A DNA stretch of 64,000 bases. Source: Glaciecola sp048820975. GTDB lineage: Bacteria; Pseudomonadota; Gammaproteobacteria; Enterobacterales; Alteromonadaceae. A program made the position numbers and the translations under genes. Location: the NCBI RefSeq assembly GCF_048820975.1, contig NZ_JBMEUF010000001.1, positions 2,232,001 through 2,296,000 of the forward strand, read 5' to 3'. The first letter of the stretch is position 1; each line of letters opens with the position of its first letter. This document shows positions 1-8,584 of the stretch, in pieces. The notes below the pieces were generated by a model. That model ran no database searches. It saw only the letters and a list, made by a program, of their open reading frames with translations, and had not been told where the DNA came from.

Positions 1-650
1 ATCAAACCTTTTTTATTTTGCACCGCCCCTGTGAACGAGCCTTTCTCGTGACCAAACAATTCTGACTCAAATAAGTTTTCATTAAGCCCCGTGCATTCAA
101 TTACAACAAAGGGCTTTTTGCTTCGTCTACTTGCATCATGCAAAGCCTTAGCAACTAATTCCTTACCTGTTCCAGTTTCACCATGTAATAAAACTGAGAT
201 TTCGGCTTTGGCGGCTCGATTAATTTTAGTTAACATGTTTTTGAAAGGCACAGAAGTGCCAAGCATTTTGTTTTTTTCTGATTCAACAGAAGCAAAATTT
301 ATTTTATCGAGTATCTCTAAAAAACCGGTGGTAATACCATTTTCGTCTTTCACTGGTTTCATTAAAATATCACAATACGTTTTACCAAAATCTGTATTGT
401 GAACATGCATAACACTGCTCGCTCGCTGGGTACTTTGACACGCTTGAATAGGGCACTGCTCACCATGCTGATCACAAGGTTTAGAATGCCCATGTGAAAT
501 TTCATAGCAGCGGCTGTTACCTACCCTCACCTCATTTTCGTAAGTATCTCGGTATGCGTCGTTCACTGCTAGTATTACGTACTGTGTATTGATAAATATT
601 GCAGGTTTATCAATAGAATTAATCATTGATTGCACAATGGAAATGTTCAT
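1..650 (-). CDS. Sigma-54-dependent transcriptional activator with N-terminal PAS domain (partial, C-terminus outside window)
   Basis: The reading frame opens with ATG at 650 and runs off the left edge. Residues about 1-130 look like a PAS sensor with a cysteine/histidine cluster (C48, H53, C59, C66, C71; motif CYEISH...PC...CP). A AAA+ domain follows, with Walker A GETGTGKE near residue 157 and the sigma-54 contact loop as GSFTGA near 204, a variant of GAFTGA. The family binds upstream sites and uses ATP hydrolysis to open promoters held by sigma-54 RNA polymerase. It is divergent from a heme protein gene whose upstream region carries a sigma-54-like site, so that gene is its likely target. 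The PAS cysteines suggest redox or metal sensing, which is inference. The DNA-binding domain is not visible. Confidence 0.9.
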   Translation of the reverse strand, partial: MNISIVQSMINSIDKPAIFINTQYVILAVNDAYRDTYENEVRVGNSRCYEISHGHSKPCDQHGEQCPIQACQSTQRASSVMHVHNTDFGKTYCDILMKPVKDENGITTGFLEILDKINFASVESEKNKMLGTSVPFKNMLTKINRAAKAEISVLLHGETGTGKELVAKALHDASRRSKKPFVVIECTGLNENLFESELFGHEKGSFTGAVQNKKGL

Positions 651-786
651 TTTACTACCTAAGCCGCGCTGACAATTATGACCTAATGATTGACAAATTT
701 GGCAGCATTTACAAGGCAAACTTTACTATCATTCATTTATTTAAAAAATTTTCTAACCAAATCAGATATTTAATCCTTCAGCAGGA

Positions 787-802
787 TGGCACAACTCTTG
801 AT
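787..802 (+). promoter_or_regulatory. Predicted sigma-54 (-24/-12) promoter
   Basis: TGGCAC at 787-792, five bases, then TTGA at 798-801. This matches the consensus TGGCAC-N5-TTGC except for the last base of the -12 element. It lies about 45 bp before the ATG of the heme protein gene at 848, and a sigma-54 activator is encoded divergently next door. Function is inferred. Confidence 0.6.
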
Positions 803-847
803 TACTCCACATATGTATATGCAAAAATTCAACGCTAGGAATAAACC

Positions 848-1468
848 ATGAAAGCACTAATTACTGTAATTATCATCACTAGTTTTAGTCTCAGTTTCAC
901 AAGCGGCAGTACCGCCCAAACTCAAGTTCAAAGCAACACCCTTGATGCAAACAGTAGATCCGAAGGTGAGTTAAACAGTCAGAGTATTAATTCGCTGGAA
1001 ATGCAAGCTAACGAAAAAATTAAGCAATTCTCTGGGCAATTGAAAACAGTACTTGTAGGCGCTATTCAAGCAGAAGGATTTGCTAGTGCGGTTAAGGTGT
1101 GTAAAGAACAAGCGCCTGAAATAGCCAAGAGCGTATCAAAAGATGGGTGGACGCTCGCTAGAACCAGTTTAAAAACGCGAAACGCTGCAAACAAACCCGA
1201 TGCATGGGAACAGGAAAAATTACAAGATTTTGATAAAAAATTTAAAGAAGGTGTATCACCTAATCAATTGTCAGCCATTGATGTAAATGAAAATCGCTTT
1301 CGCTATATGAAAGCTATTCCCACCGGCCAAGTTTGCTTGGCGTGCCATGGAAGCAATGTAGAGCCATCACTTAAAGCTACGACAGATAAAAACTACCCGA
1401 ATGATAAAGCGATTGGATATACACTTGAAGATATACGTGGTGCGTTTACTCTACGCAAGTCGCTCTAA
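848..1468 (+). CDS. Exported c-type heme protein, DUF3365 (Tll0287-like) family
   Basis: The 206-residue protein starts with a signal peptide (hydrophobic stretch ending near STAQ, about residue 24). A single c-type heme motif C-L-A-C-H spans residues 163-167, preceded by the family-typical segment FRYMKAIPTGQVCLACHG. Proteins of this family bind heme in a PAS-like fold and are often sensors or attached to sensors; this one stands alone and is presumably periplasmic. An AGGA ribosome site lies 9 bp before the ATG. Upstream are a sigma-54-like promoter and a divergent sigma-54 activator, so conditional expression is likely. The ligand or redox partner is unknown. Confidence 0.88.
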   Translation: MKALITVIIITSFSLSFTSGSTAQTQVQSNTLDANSRSEGELNSQSINSLEMQANEKIKQFSGQLKTVLVGAIQAEGFASAVKVCKEQAPEIAKSVSKDGWTLARTSLKTRNAANKPDAWEQEKLQDFDKKFKEGVSPNQLSAIDVNENRFRYMKAIPTGQVCLACHGSNVEPSLKATTDKNYPNDKAIGYTLEDIRGAFTLRKSL

Positions 1469-1479
1469 GTAAAGGGGGA

Positions 1480-1647
1480 TTACCTTGCAAGCTCAGGATA
1501 TAGCTCATCAAACTCTTCAGGGCTTAGACCCGTTGTGAGCTCTATTAAATCATCGATGTATTCATCATGAGCCGCATTACGAGTGAGTATTGCAGCCTTT
1601 GAAGAAGTAGCCATGTTGTTTGTTTGTGTTAGGTTAAATTGATTCAT
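1480..1647 (-). CDS. Small hypothetical protein (55 aa)
   Basis: ATG at 1647 to TAA at 1480 encodes 55 residues with an acidic C-terminal half (DEYIDDLIELTTGLSPEEF). The gene is convergent with the heme protein gene, 11 bp from its stop. No membrane segment or signal peptide is visible. I do not recognise a family. The composition looks protein-like and an 11-bp inverted repeat sits just upstream of the start, which supports a real regulated gene, but there is no homology evidence. Confidence 0.5.
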   Translation of the reverse strand: MNQFNLTQTNNMATSSKAAILTRNAAHDEYIDDLIELTTGLSPEEFDELYPELAR

Positions 1648-1668
1648 TATATTACCTACTAATTAAGT

Positions 1669-1699
1669 GTTTGATACTTATACTTTGCAAGTATCAAAC
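1669..1699. promoter_or_regulatory. Perfect 11-bp inverted repeat upstream of the 55-aa gene
   Basis: GTTTGATACTT at 1669-1679 is repeated inverted as AAGTATCAAAC at 1689-1699 with a 9-bp spacer. It lies 22 bp upstream of the minus-strand start at 1647. It could be an operator or a hairpin in the leader. The rest of 1700-1935 is AT-rich with nothing else I can support. Confidence 0.45.
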
Positions 1700-1935
1700 C
1701 TTTCTGATAAAAAATAAAAACACCTATAAATCAAAGGCTTTAATGCAGCCCTCAACATAAATCTTAAGCAGTTATGAACATTTTACATAGTGGGTATGAA
1801 CATAGGGCTCATTCTCCCTAACTACCAGCCCATTACAATATCAACAGCTGACCATACGAGTAATTACATTCAAAAGCACAAAAGCCTGTACAAAAATAAT
1901 ACAGCTTGCGTCACCCAATTACAACTTTCTAACAT

Positions 1936-3006
1936 CTATCCGTTTTTAGTTTCTGCCTTTAGGAGACTTTTTAACTGCTTTAGCATTTGCCAAACAAGTA
2001 AAGCAGCTAGAATAACAGCGCCTAACTGATGCACAATGCTTAGCATATCTGAGTGCTCGCCATGAACTAAATCTAAACTAAAGGAGAATTGATCAAATAA
2101 AGCATCTACCACAAACCCTGATAAGAGTGCTGAGCCAATTAGCGCCACCAAGTAGATACCTAATTCACGAGCACCTAGTTCATTTTTAATGATCATTAGG
2201 GTAGCAATGTTGGTTGCAGGGCCCGTTAACATAAATACGAGCGCTGCACCGGGTGATACGCCTGCCATTATTAGCCCCACGGCAATTGGTGTTGATGCGG
2301 TTGCACAAATGTACATAGGAATAGAAATTACCACCATTAACAGCATGGCAACGGGCCCTGTTCCATAGCTTGCCATCCAGTCGGCGGGTACATAGGTAAG
2401 GACTAATGCCGCAAAAAATAGCCCAATAAGTAGCCATTTCATAAAATCTACTAATAACTGACCAAAGCCGTATGCAAAGACGTTTTTTAAGCCACTTATA
2501 AAGCTTGGTTTGTTTGCCTCTGGATTTCCAGCGCTACAGCTACTCGATGCATGGCAACAACTGCTCTTGCTGGCCTGGTTACTTTCGTGCTTATGGATGT
2601 CATTTGCTTCTGGCTGCCCCCACAAAGCAATACTCAAACCAGTTACCACGGCCGAGAAAATTGCAGCAATTGGACGGGCTATAGTCATAGGGAGCCCCAT
2701 TAAAGCATATGTAATCCCAATAGAATCCAGCCCCGTTTCAGGCGTAGACACCAAAAAGCTTGCTGTACTTGCCTTGCTGGCGCCGTTTCTTCGTATTCCC
2801 ATGGCTACGGGTATAACTGAGCACGAACATAAGGGTAAAGGGGCGCCTATAATTGCAGCGGTAAACACTGAATTATTTGACCCCAAGGTATTTTCGATCC
2901 ATTTGTTGGGCAACCATTGATGAATTAGGCCTGCAATAAACATCCCTAACAATAAATATGGCGCTGATTCAATGAACAGCAAAACAAAATTATTAGCCAG
3001 TTGCAT
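1936..3006 (-). CDS. SO_0444/ArsP-like metal efflux permease (DUF318 family)
   Basis: A polytopic inner-membrane protein of 356 residues. The signature PLPLCSCSVIP lies near the N-terminus (C60, C62), and a Cys/His-rich loop containing SSCCHASSSC lies around residues 138-160, both candidate metal-binding sites. About eight to ten hydrophobic segments are apparent. The family is linked to export of arsenicals or of Cu/Zn. Here its start overlaps the end of a ZntR-like regulator by 14 bp, so the two are translationally coupled, and a zinc or related divalent metal substrate is the best inference. Confidence 0.85.
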   Translation of the reverse strand: MQLANNFVLLFIESAPYLLLGMFIAGLIHQWLPNKWIENTLGSNNSVFTAAIIGAPLPLCSCSVIPVAMGIRRNGASKASTASFLVSTPETGLDSIGITYALMGLPMTIARPIAAIFSAVVTGLSIALWGQPEANDIHKHESNQASKSSCCHASSSCSAGNPEANKPSFISGLKNVFAYGFGQLLVDFMKWLLIGLFFAALVLTYVPADWMASYGTGPVAMLLMVVISIPMYICATASTPIAVGLIMAGVSPGAALVFMLTGPATNIATLMIIKNELGARELGIYLVALIGSALLSGFVVDALFDQFSFSLDLVHGEHSDMLSIVHQLGAVILAALLVWQMLKQLKSLLKAETKNG

Positions 3007-3424
3007 GCTCAGGCTCCTTTGTGTTTTGAGTGTTTTCTAGTTGGCTGATAATGGAACAAAATTGAGCGCTTTCAGTCCCCCCGCAGCATTTATCGTTAAG
3101 CTGTTTGAGCACCTGTTTTAATTCACTTAGGCGTTTTATTTGCTGATGTACTTCATCCACTTTCTTTTGGGTAATTGCTTTTGCTTCTGCGCAAGTGTGT
3201 TGGTCTTTTGCATCTTTAATATTTATAAGCGCCGCAGTATCCTCTAAGCTGAAGCCGCTTTCTTTGCAGCGCTTGATGAAATGCGCGGTAGCTAAATCAT
3301 CACTATTGTATATTCGATAGTTGTTTTCAATACTTTTTTGCGGCACCAATAAACCAAGCTTTTCGTAGTATCTGAGCGTATGTGCAGATAAATTCGTCGC
3401 TTTCGCTAGTTGACTAATTTTCAT
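2993..3424 (-). CDS. MerR-family metal-responsive regulator, ZntR-like
   Basis: The 143-residue protein has an N-terminal MerR helix-turn-helix (ATNLSAHTLRYYEKLGLL, residues 9-26), a dimerisation helix, and cysteines C78, C113, C114 and C123. These fall one residue before the zinc-binding cysteines of E. coli ZntR (79, 114, 115, 124). MerR activators untwist promoters with overlong spacers when metal binds. It is first in an operon with the metal permease, and a matching 22-bp dyad sits in its own promoter. Zn(II) is the likely inducer; Cd or Pb cannot be excluded. Confidence 0.88.
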   Translation of the reverse strand: MKISQLAKATNLSAHTLRYYEKLGLLVPQKSIENNYRIYNSDDLATAHFIKRCKESGFSLEDTAALINIKDAKDQHTCAEAKAITQKKVDEVHQQIKRLSELKQVLKQLNDKCCGGTESAQFCSIISQLENTQNTKEPEHATG

Positions 3425-3454
3425 ATGTTAAAGCCCTCATGTTGGAACATTAAA

Positions 3455-3498
3455 GTGTATACCAACAGTATACACCTTAGAGTCAACTCTAAGGTCAA
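3455..3498 (-). promoter_or_regulatory. MerR/ZntR-type operator-promoter
   Basis: On the minus strand, -35 TTGACC (3493-3498) and -10 TATACT (3467-3472) are separated by a 20-bp spacer, the overlong spacing typical of MerR-activated promoters. The spacer is filled by a perfect dyad, ACCTTAGAGT and ACTCTAAGGT around CA (3474-3495), similar to the E. coli zntA operator. A second perfect inverted repeat, GTGTATAC and GTATACAC around five bases (3455-3475), overlaps the -10. The -35 box overlaps the stop codon of the upstream gene (3495-3497). Confidence 0.82.
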
Positions 3499-6400
3499 CG
3501 GTAATTTAATAAAAACTTTGTTGCAGCGTTCGAATCAAGGGGTTCTGAAAAAAAAGAACCTTGTCCCAGTAAGCAATCAAAATCATTTAATATCTTTTGC
3601 TGCTGATTAGTTTCAATTCCTTCTGCTACTATATGAACATTTAAACTATGCGCTAAAGAGATAATGGCGCTGACAATTTCAATGGCATTTTGGTTATCTA
3701 ATGTGTTGTCAGTAAGAGCGCTTACGAACATACGATCTATTTTTAAGAACTGTACCGGTAGTTGACCAAGGTACGCTAATGATGAATAGCCAGTCCCAAA
3801 ATCATCTATAGCAAAATCAATACTGCAGGTATGTAATTCATTGAGTACTCTTTTAACCTCGGTAGTGTTTTCCATTAGCGCCGATTCAGTTATTTCTAAT
3901 TTTAAATATTTTCCATCAATATGATGTGAGGCCAAGGCTTCCTTAACAATATCTACGAGACCAACATCACTAAGTTGCTTAGCTGATAAATTTACAGCCA
4001 TACTAATTTTATGTGTTATGTTTGCGTCGTTTTGCCATATTTTTAATTGCTTTAATGCTTTGTTTAACACCCATTCACCAATTTGCAAAATAAACCCCGA
4101 CTCTTCCGCTAATGAAATAAATCGTTCGGGTGAAATAAGACCTTTGCTAGGATGCTGCCAGCGCGCTAAGGCCTCAAAGCCTTCAACTCTTCTTGTTTTT
4201 AGATTGACAATGGGTTGATACACAACAAAAAACTCTTCATTTTCTAGGCCTTTGAGCATGTCTGTTTCTAGCTCAATGGTTTCAAGCATATCTTCTCGCA
4301 TGTTTTCATCAAATAATTGACATAATCCACGGCCTGTTTCTTTAGCTTTGTACATCGCAATATCAGCATCACGTAATACTTCTTCGGTAAGCGTATATCG
4401 ATAGTCGCAAATAACTATGCCAATACTCATCATAAAAGGCACAGTAGCGTTTTCTACGCTAAGAGGTGACTCAAAAGCACTAATGACTTTATTACCAAAC
4501 AGCAACATTTTTGCCTCGGTAATATCCCCCTCTACCACTACGATAAACTCATCGCCGCCTAAACGAACAGCTTGGCAGCACTCATGCAACAGTATTTGTA
4601 AACGTTGTGCAGCCTCTATAAGCACCTTGTCGCCGAAAGAATGACCTCTGGAATCGTTTATATACTTAAATTTATCTCCATCTAAAAACATTAGTGCAAA
4701 TGTGAATGCTGAATTGTTTTGGCATTTTTGTAGTAAGTCTTGAAGATGTTTAATTAACCATTGACGATTAGGTAAATTGGTTAGGGGATCGTGAAAAGCC
4801 ATATGAAACATTTTAGCCTCTGCGATTCTTCGCTCCTCCACTTCTATCGATAATTCAGCGGTACGTTTTTCAACGCGCTGTTCTAATTCAACATTCAATT
4901 GTTGAGCTACTTTACTGGCTTTGGCTAATTCACTGTTTACCTTATTCAAGACTTCTGTTTTTTCATTAACCATTTGAGTCAAAATATCACGTCGTCTTTT
5001 TGACTTATCTGATTGCCATTTAATGCAACTCAAAACAAACAGAATAAAAAGAAAACGTGCCCACCACGTTTCCCACCAAGGTTTGTTGATTATGAGTGAG
5101 ATACTTCTATCTTGATTATTCCAAACACCATCATTGTTCGAACCTTTTACTAAGAATGTATATTCACCTGAATCTAAGTTGGTATAGCGGGCGCGGCGTC
5201 TGCTGCTGTCTACTGTTGTGTAAGTGTCTTCTAAGCCATCTAAGCGGTATTGATACGAGTTGTTTTCAGGAGAAATGAAATTAAGCGCTGCAAATTCAAA
5301 TGTAATATCCCGTTGGCCATAATCTAATCGAATTTCTTTAGACACACCAATCGACTTTTCTAAAATAGAATCCTCACCAATGGATACTGGTTGCTGAAAC
5401 AGCTCAACTGATGTGATAACTACATCAGGCACTTGTTCATTTCGCCTTGTGTTACTTGGGTTAAATACTGAAATTCCACCAGCGCTACCAAAATACAAAT
5501 CGCCGTTTTTGGCGCTCAAATGCGAAAAACGATTAAATTGCATGCCAGCAATCCCGTCACCAAGATCAAACACTTTGAACGACTCAGTGTGGGGGGTAAA
5601 TCGATTTAATCCGGCTCGTGTACCAATCCAAATATCGCCGTTAGAGTCTTGCTCAAGCGACACTACAAAATTGTCACTTAAACCGTCTTTTTTCGTGTAT
5701 TGCTTGGTAAATTTTGTTTCTGGCTCAAAATACGTTAAGCCTTGCGAGGTCGCTAACCACAAATGTCCGTTTGTGTCGGTTAACACATCATAGATGGTGC
5801 CATACGTATCATCACTTAAATAATACGTAAATTCTCTTTTAGCCACATCTAGCTTTTCTAAGCCATTAACTCCCGCAAGCCAATATGTACCATCTGAAGA
5901 AGCTTCAAAATCATTTATTGCTGAATTTTGAATGCCGGTTGAGCTGTCTATATCTGAACTAAAGTAAGACTCAAAAATACCTGTGAGAGGATCATAAATT
6001 TGCAAGCCTAGCGTCCACACACTTAGTAATAACCTGCCATCTGGTAGCACTTCTATTCGAAAAATATTGTTGTTGGCTAGACCAGTCTTCCCGCTATTGT
6101 CTTTATTTTTGGTAATACGTGTGAATTTATCTGTTCGAGTGTTGAGGAGATTAAGCCCGCCAGCCCAGGTGCCTACCCATATTTGACCTAATTTATCTTC
6201 GGCCATTGATATAACCGAGTCACTGCTGATACTGTGAGGATTATCTGGATCATGCCTGTAGTGTTTAAATACCCCCGTTTGAGGGTTATATCTGTCGAGA
6301 CCACCGCCGTCTGTGGCAATAAAAATATCACCCGAGGAATGTTCATGTATGTCTAAGACATTGTTTAGGGACAAGCCATTTTCATCACCATCCGATTGTA

Positions 6401-7475
6401 CAATTTTATTGAATCTGTCTAACGTTTTTGACATACGCCTAACGCCAAAAGTATTCAGTGGGATCCACAATGACTGCTGATTATCTTCAAAAATATTATA
6501 AATTGTAGCGGGAGGGAACTTATCATTCTGGTTTCGTGAAGAGGCAAAGTGGCTAAATTGGTGGGTGAACAAATTATATCTATAGAGCCCACTTTTTCCC
6601 GTGCCAAACCAGATGGCACCATCGCTATCTTGGAAAACACTCCAAATATCGTCATTTACTAAACGTATATTTTCGTAAGGGGACGGGTATGAATAATTGG
6701 CGCTAAATTGCTTAATTGAATCTGAGTTTGGATCATAAAGCAGTATACCTTGGTTAGTAGCTGCCCATAAATTACCTTGATTATCAATTAGCGCTTGGCG
6801 AATCGTTTCATTGCCTAGCTCAAAATTGGGAGGAAGCGATAGTTGTTCAAGGTGTAAATTTTGCGTATTAAGCTTAAATAAGCCATTACCTGAAGCTATC
6901 CATAAACACGGGTTGTTTTTGTCGGCAATAATACTGCGAACATCAAATCGCGCGGTTTCTTCTAAATGTATTTCATGGACAATATCACCTTTGACTGGGT
7001 CAATTGCTTGAATTCCGACTTTGTCTCCCCCGAACCATATTAGGCCCTTCGGGCCCTCTGCCAAAGTTCGAATAATGCTCCCTTTGGTAACGTCATACAC
7101 CGTAAATGTTTCAGTTTCTTCGTGATACAAGCTGATGTTTTTGTTGCCCGCAAACCACAAATTACCATTGTTATCTTCAATAATATCGAAGACAAAATTA
7201 CTGCCTAAGCTGCGTGGATTAGCTGGGTCATGGTTAAAATGTTGAAACTTATAACCATCGTATTTTCGAATGCCGTTGTCAGTACCTATCCATATGAAGC
7301 CTCGTTTATCTTGAACGGAAACATAAACTTCATCGCCAATACTCTCAGACTCTAAGTATATATTGTGGATACTATATGACAGTTCATCAGCCTGAGAGGG
7401 TTGCTCTGAAAAGGCTGCCCTTGTTACTACTAAGACAAACAATATCAGTAATATTGCTATTTTATTTTTTATCAT
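3495..7475 (-). CDS. Membrane sensor with two-component-type beta-propeller, Y_Y_Y domain, GGDEF and EAL
   Basis: A very large 1326-residue protein. It has a signal peptide (residues 1-24), about 700 residues of repeated propeller blades (WIGTDNGI, LWFAG, GLIWFGG, IWFGTGKSGL), a Y_Y_Y-like Ig domain (YQYRLDGLE, W...R), a transmembrane segment near residue 805, and a coiled coil. The GGDEF domain has an intact motif near 972-976 but no RxxD inhibitory site five residues before it. The EAL domain (EALARW near 1100, DDFGTGYSSL) looks catalytically complete. It would couple a periplasmic signal, commonly a glycan in this class, to c-di-GMP synthesis or breakdown. Its stop overlaps the -35 of the next operon. 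Confidence 0.92.
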   Translation of the reverse strand: MIKNKIAILLILFVLVVTRAAFSEQPSQADELSYSIHNIYLESESIGDEVYVSVQDKRGFIWIGTDNGIRKYDGYKFQHFNHDPANPRSLGSNFVFDIIEDNNGNLWFAGNKNISLYHEETETFTVYDVTKGSIIRTLAEGPKGLIWFGGDKVGIQAIDPVKGDIVHEIHLEETARFDVRSIIADKNNPCLWIASGNGLFKLNTQNLHLEQLSLPPNFELGNETIRQALIDNQGNLWAATNQGILLYDPNSDSIKQFSANYSYPSPYENIRLVNDDIWSVFQDSDGAIWFGTGKSGLYRYNLFTHQFSHFASSRNQNDKFPPATIYNIFEDNQQSLWIPLNTFGVRRMSKTLDRFNKIVQSDGDENGLSLNNVLDIHEHSSGDIFIATDGGGLDRYNPQTGVFKHYRHDPDNPHSISSDSVISMAEDKLGQIWVGTWAGGLNLLNTRTDKFTRITKNKDNSGKTGLANNNIFRIEVLPDGRLLLSVWTLGLQIYDPLTGIFESYFSSDIDSSTGIQNSAINDFEASSDGTYWLAGVNGLEKLDVAKREFTYYLSDDTYGTIYDVLTDTNGHLWLATSQGLTYFEPETKFTKQYTKKDGLSDNFVVSLEQDSNGDIWIGTRAGLNRFTPHTESFKVFDLGDGIAGMQFNRFSHLSAKNGDLYFGSAGGISVFNPSNTRRNEQVPDVVITSVELFQQPVSIGEDSILEKSIGVSKEIRLDYGQRDITFEFAALNFISPENNSYQYRLDGLEDTYTTVDSSRRRARYTNLDSGEYTFLVKGSNNDGVWNNQDRSISLIINKPWWETWWARFLFILFVLSCIKWQSDKSKRRRDILTQMVNEKTEVLNKVNSELAKASKVAQQLNVELEQRVEKRTAELSIEVEERRIAEAKMFHMAFHDPLTNLPNRQWLIKHLQDLLQKCQNNSAFTFALMFLDGDKFKYINDSRGHSFGDKVLIEAAQRLQILLHECCQAVRLGGDEFIVVVEGDITEAKMLLFGNKVISAFESPLSVENATVPFMMSIGIVICDYRYTLTEEVLRDADIAMYKAKETGRGLCQLFDENMREDMLETIELETDMLKGLENEEFFVVYQPIVNLKTRRVEGFEALARWQHPSKGLISPERFISLAEESGFILQIGEWVLNKALKQLKIWQNDANITHKISMAVNLSAKQLSDVGLVDIVKEALASHHIDGKYLKLEITESALMENTTEVKRVLNELHTCSIDFAIDDFGTGYSSLAYLGQLPVQFLKIDRMFVSALTDNTLDNQNAIEIVSAIISLAHSLNVHIVAEGIETNQQQKILNDFDCLLGQGSFFSEPLDSNAATKFLLNYR

Positions 7476-7657
7476 TCAAGAGCCGAGCTTACTACTATAA
7501 ACCATACTTTCGCATAGTATGAGGGCTCACTGCAATAGTACTTTTTTTGTACTAATAAGGATTTTTAGTTAAACACTCAGGATTATAAAAGTAAGCACCC
7601 ACATAACAAATTGAATCACACCGAAAGCGTTCTCGCCTTTCAGTGTGTTCTTACTAG

Positions 7658-8074
7658 TTATACTTCGTAGTCATCACCCGCGGGGGTTGCAAATGTTTTC
7701 TCTTCAGGAAAGCTTAAACGAACATCTTGTCCTGTAGGAGCTTGCGCATCTTTGCTAATTATCATTTCTACGTGCACATTATCTTGCTTTAACAAAATAG
7801 CAGCAGGCGCATCGCTGTGACCTAAAAACCCTACGAACTGTTGGCTTTTCTCTAAGCCACAATGGCTTCCGTCAGCAAAAAAGGCCATGATGTGACGAAA
7901 ATAAACAACATATTGTTTAACGTCTTTATGCGAACCATTTTGTAATGGAAAGTGCTTATCAAGTACATCAGATGCATTCTGCTGGTCCATATTTACAGCA
8001 AACATGACCTGCTCAGCTGCAAACGATTGAGTTTGAATATTGCGGCGATTAATTTCTGCGATTGGCATGTTCAT
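7658..8074 (-). CDS. Stand-alone malate synthase G beta-domain-like protein (138 aa)
   Basis: Residues about 42-105 (HFPLQNGSHKDV, QQFVGFLG, APAAILLK, HVEM) align with the beta-domain insert of malate synthase G around LPLENGSYQDV...QFVGYRG...APTCILLK...HIEL. The catalytic TIM barrel and C-terminal domain are absent, so it cannot be a complete malate synthase. The reading frame is intact, with GGAGAA six bases before the ATG, so it looks like a domesticated domain and not debris. It is monocistronic with a long AT-rich upstream region. Function unknown; a structural, binding or regulatory role is possible. The homology is recalled, not computed. Confidence 0.72.
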   Translation of the reverse strand: MNMPIAEINRRNIQTQSFAAEQVMFAVNMDQQNASDVLDKHFPLQNGSHKDVKQYVVYFRHIMAFFADGSHCGLEKSQQFVGFLGHSDAPAAILLKQDNVHVEMIISKDAQAPTGQDVRLSFPEEKTFATPAGDDYEV

Positions 8075-8584
8075 AATGTATTCTCCAATGTATCTTGTAT
8101 TTAGTTACTTGCTACTCTTAAAAACTTTTATTAAAGCTTTCATAATTTTCTTTTCGCAATTAGGTTTGCTACTTCGATGGTTAAAGCATAACGCAAAAAA
8201 TTATAGAATTTCACAAAGAAAATTACACATAGTAAATTTTACAAATTGTGAAAAATTTGTGATAGGTGTAAATGTTTTGAATTACACCTTGGCGACAACA
8301 AACATTGAGATTAAAACCAAATGAAATCTATATATATTTCATACTATTAGCGCTTGTTTTAAAAATAAAAGAAGCGTAAAAGTAAAACGGGTTCTGCGAA
8401 TGATATTTGTGAAATAAGGCGTAAAGGTGATATTAGCTGTGTGAAATTTTGCCTGAGTTTTTGTGTAATAGAAAAAATCAGCATATTTTTTGATGACATT
8501 TCCAGTGTAATTAACACATAAAAAGCCCCCAGTTAGCGCAAAAGTGCAGCTGTCACACGGGGTAATAAATAGCTTTAATTTTCC
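8075..8584. other. 510-bp AT-rich intergenic region
   Basis: Strongly AT-rich. It should hold the promoter of the malate-synthase-like gene (transcribed leftward from 8074) at its left end and the terminator of the glycosyltransferase gene at its right end. A small inverted repeat ACAAAT/ATTTGT lies at 8241-8260. I see no convincing gene, RNA or known riboswitch. Confidence 0.5.
8517..8562 (-). terminator. Possible rho-independent terminator of the glycosyltransferase gene
   Basis: On the minus strand CCCC (8559-8562) pairs with GGGGG (8526-8530), with inner CAG/CTG and AGC/GCT pairing, followed by CTTTTTATG. It lies just past the gene end at 8585. The stem contains a six-base bulge, so support is moderate. 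Confidence 0.45.

Noticed and set aside
1790..2029. 79-codon plus-strand frame
   Set aside because: Overlaps the 3' end of the metal permease gene, has no family resemblance and a weak ribosome site.
7617..7647. Hairpin CACAC-GAAAG / CTTTC-GTGTG after the malate-synthase-like gene
   Set aside because: A mismatch in the stem and no T tract on the minus strand; too weak to call a terminator.
8040..8324. 94-codon plus-strand frame in the AT-rich gap
   Set aside because: Low-complexity composition, starts inside the opposite gene, and shows no recognisable domain.
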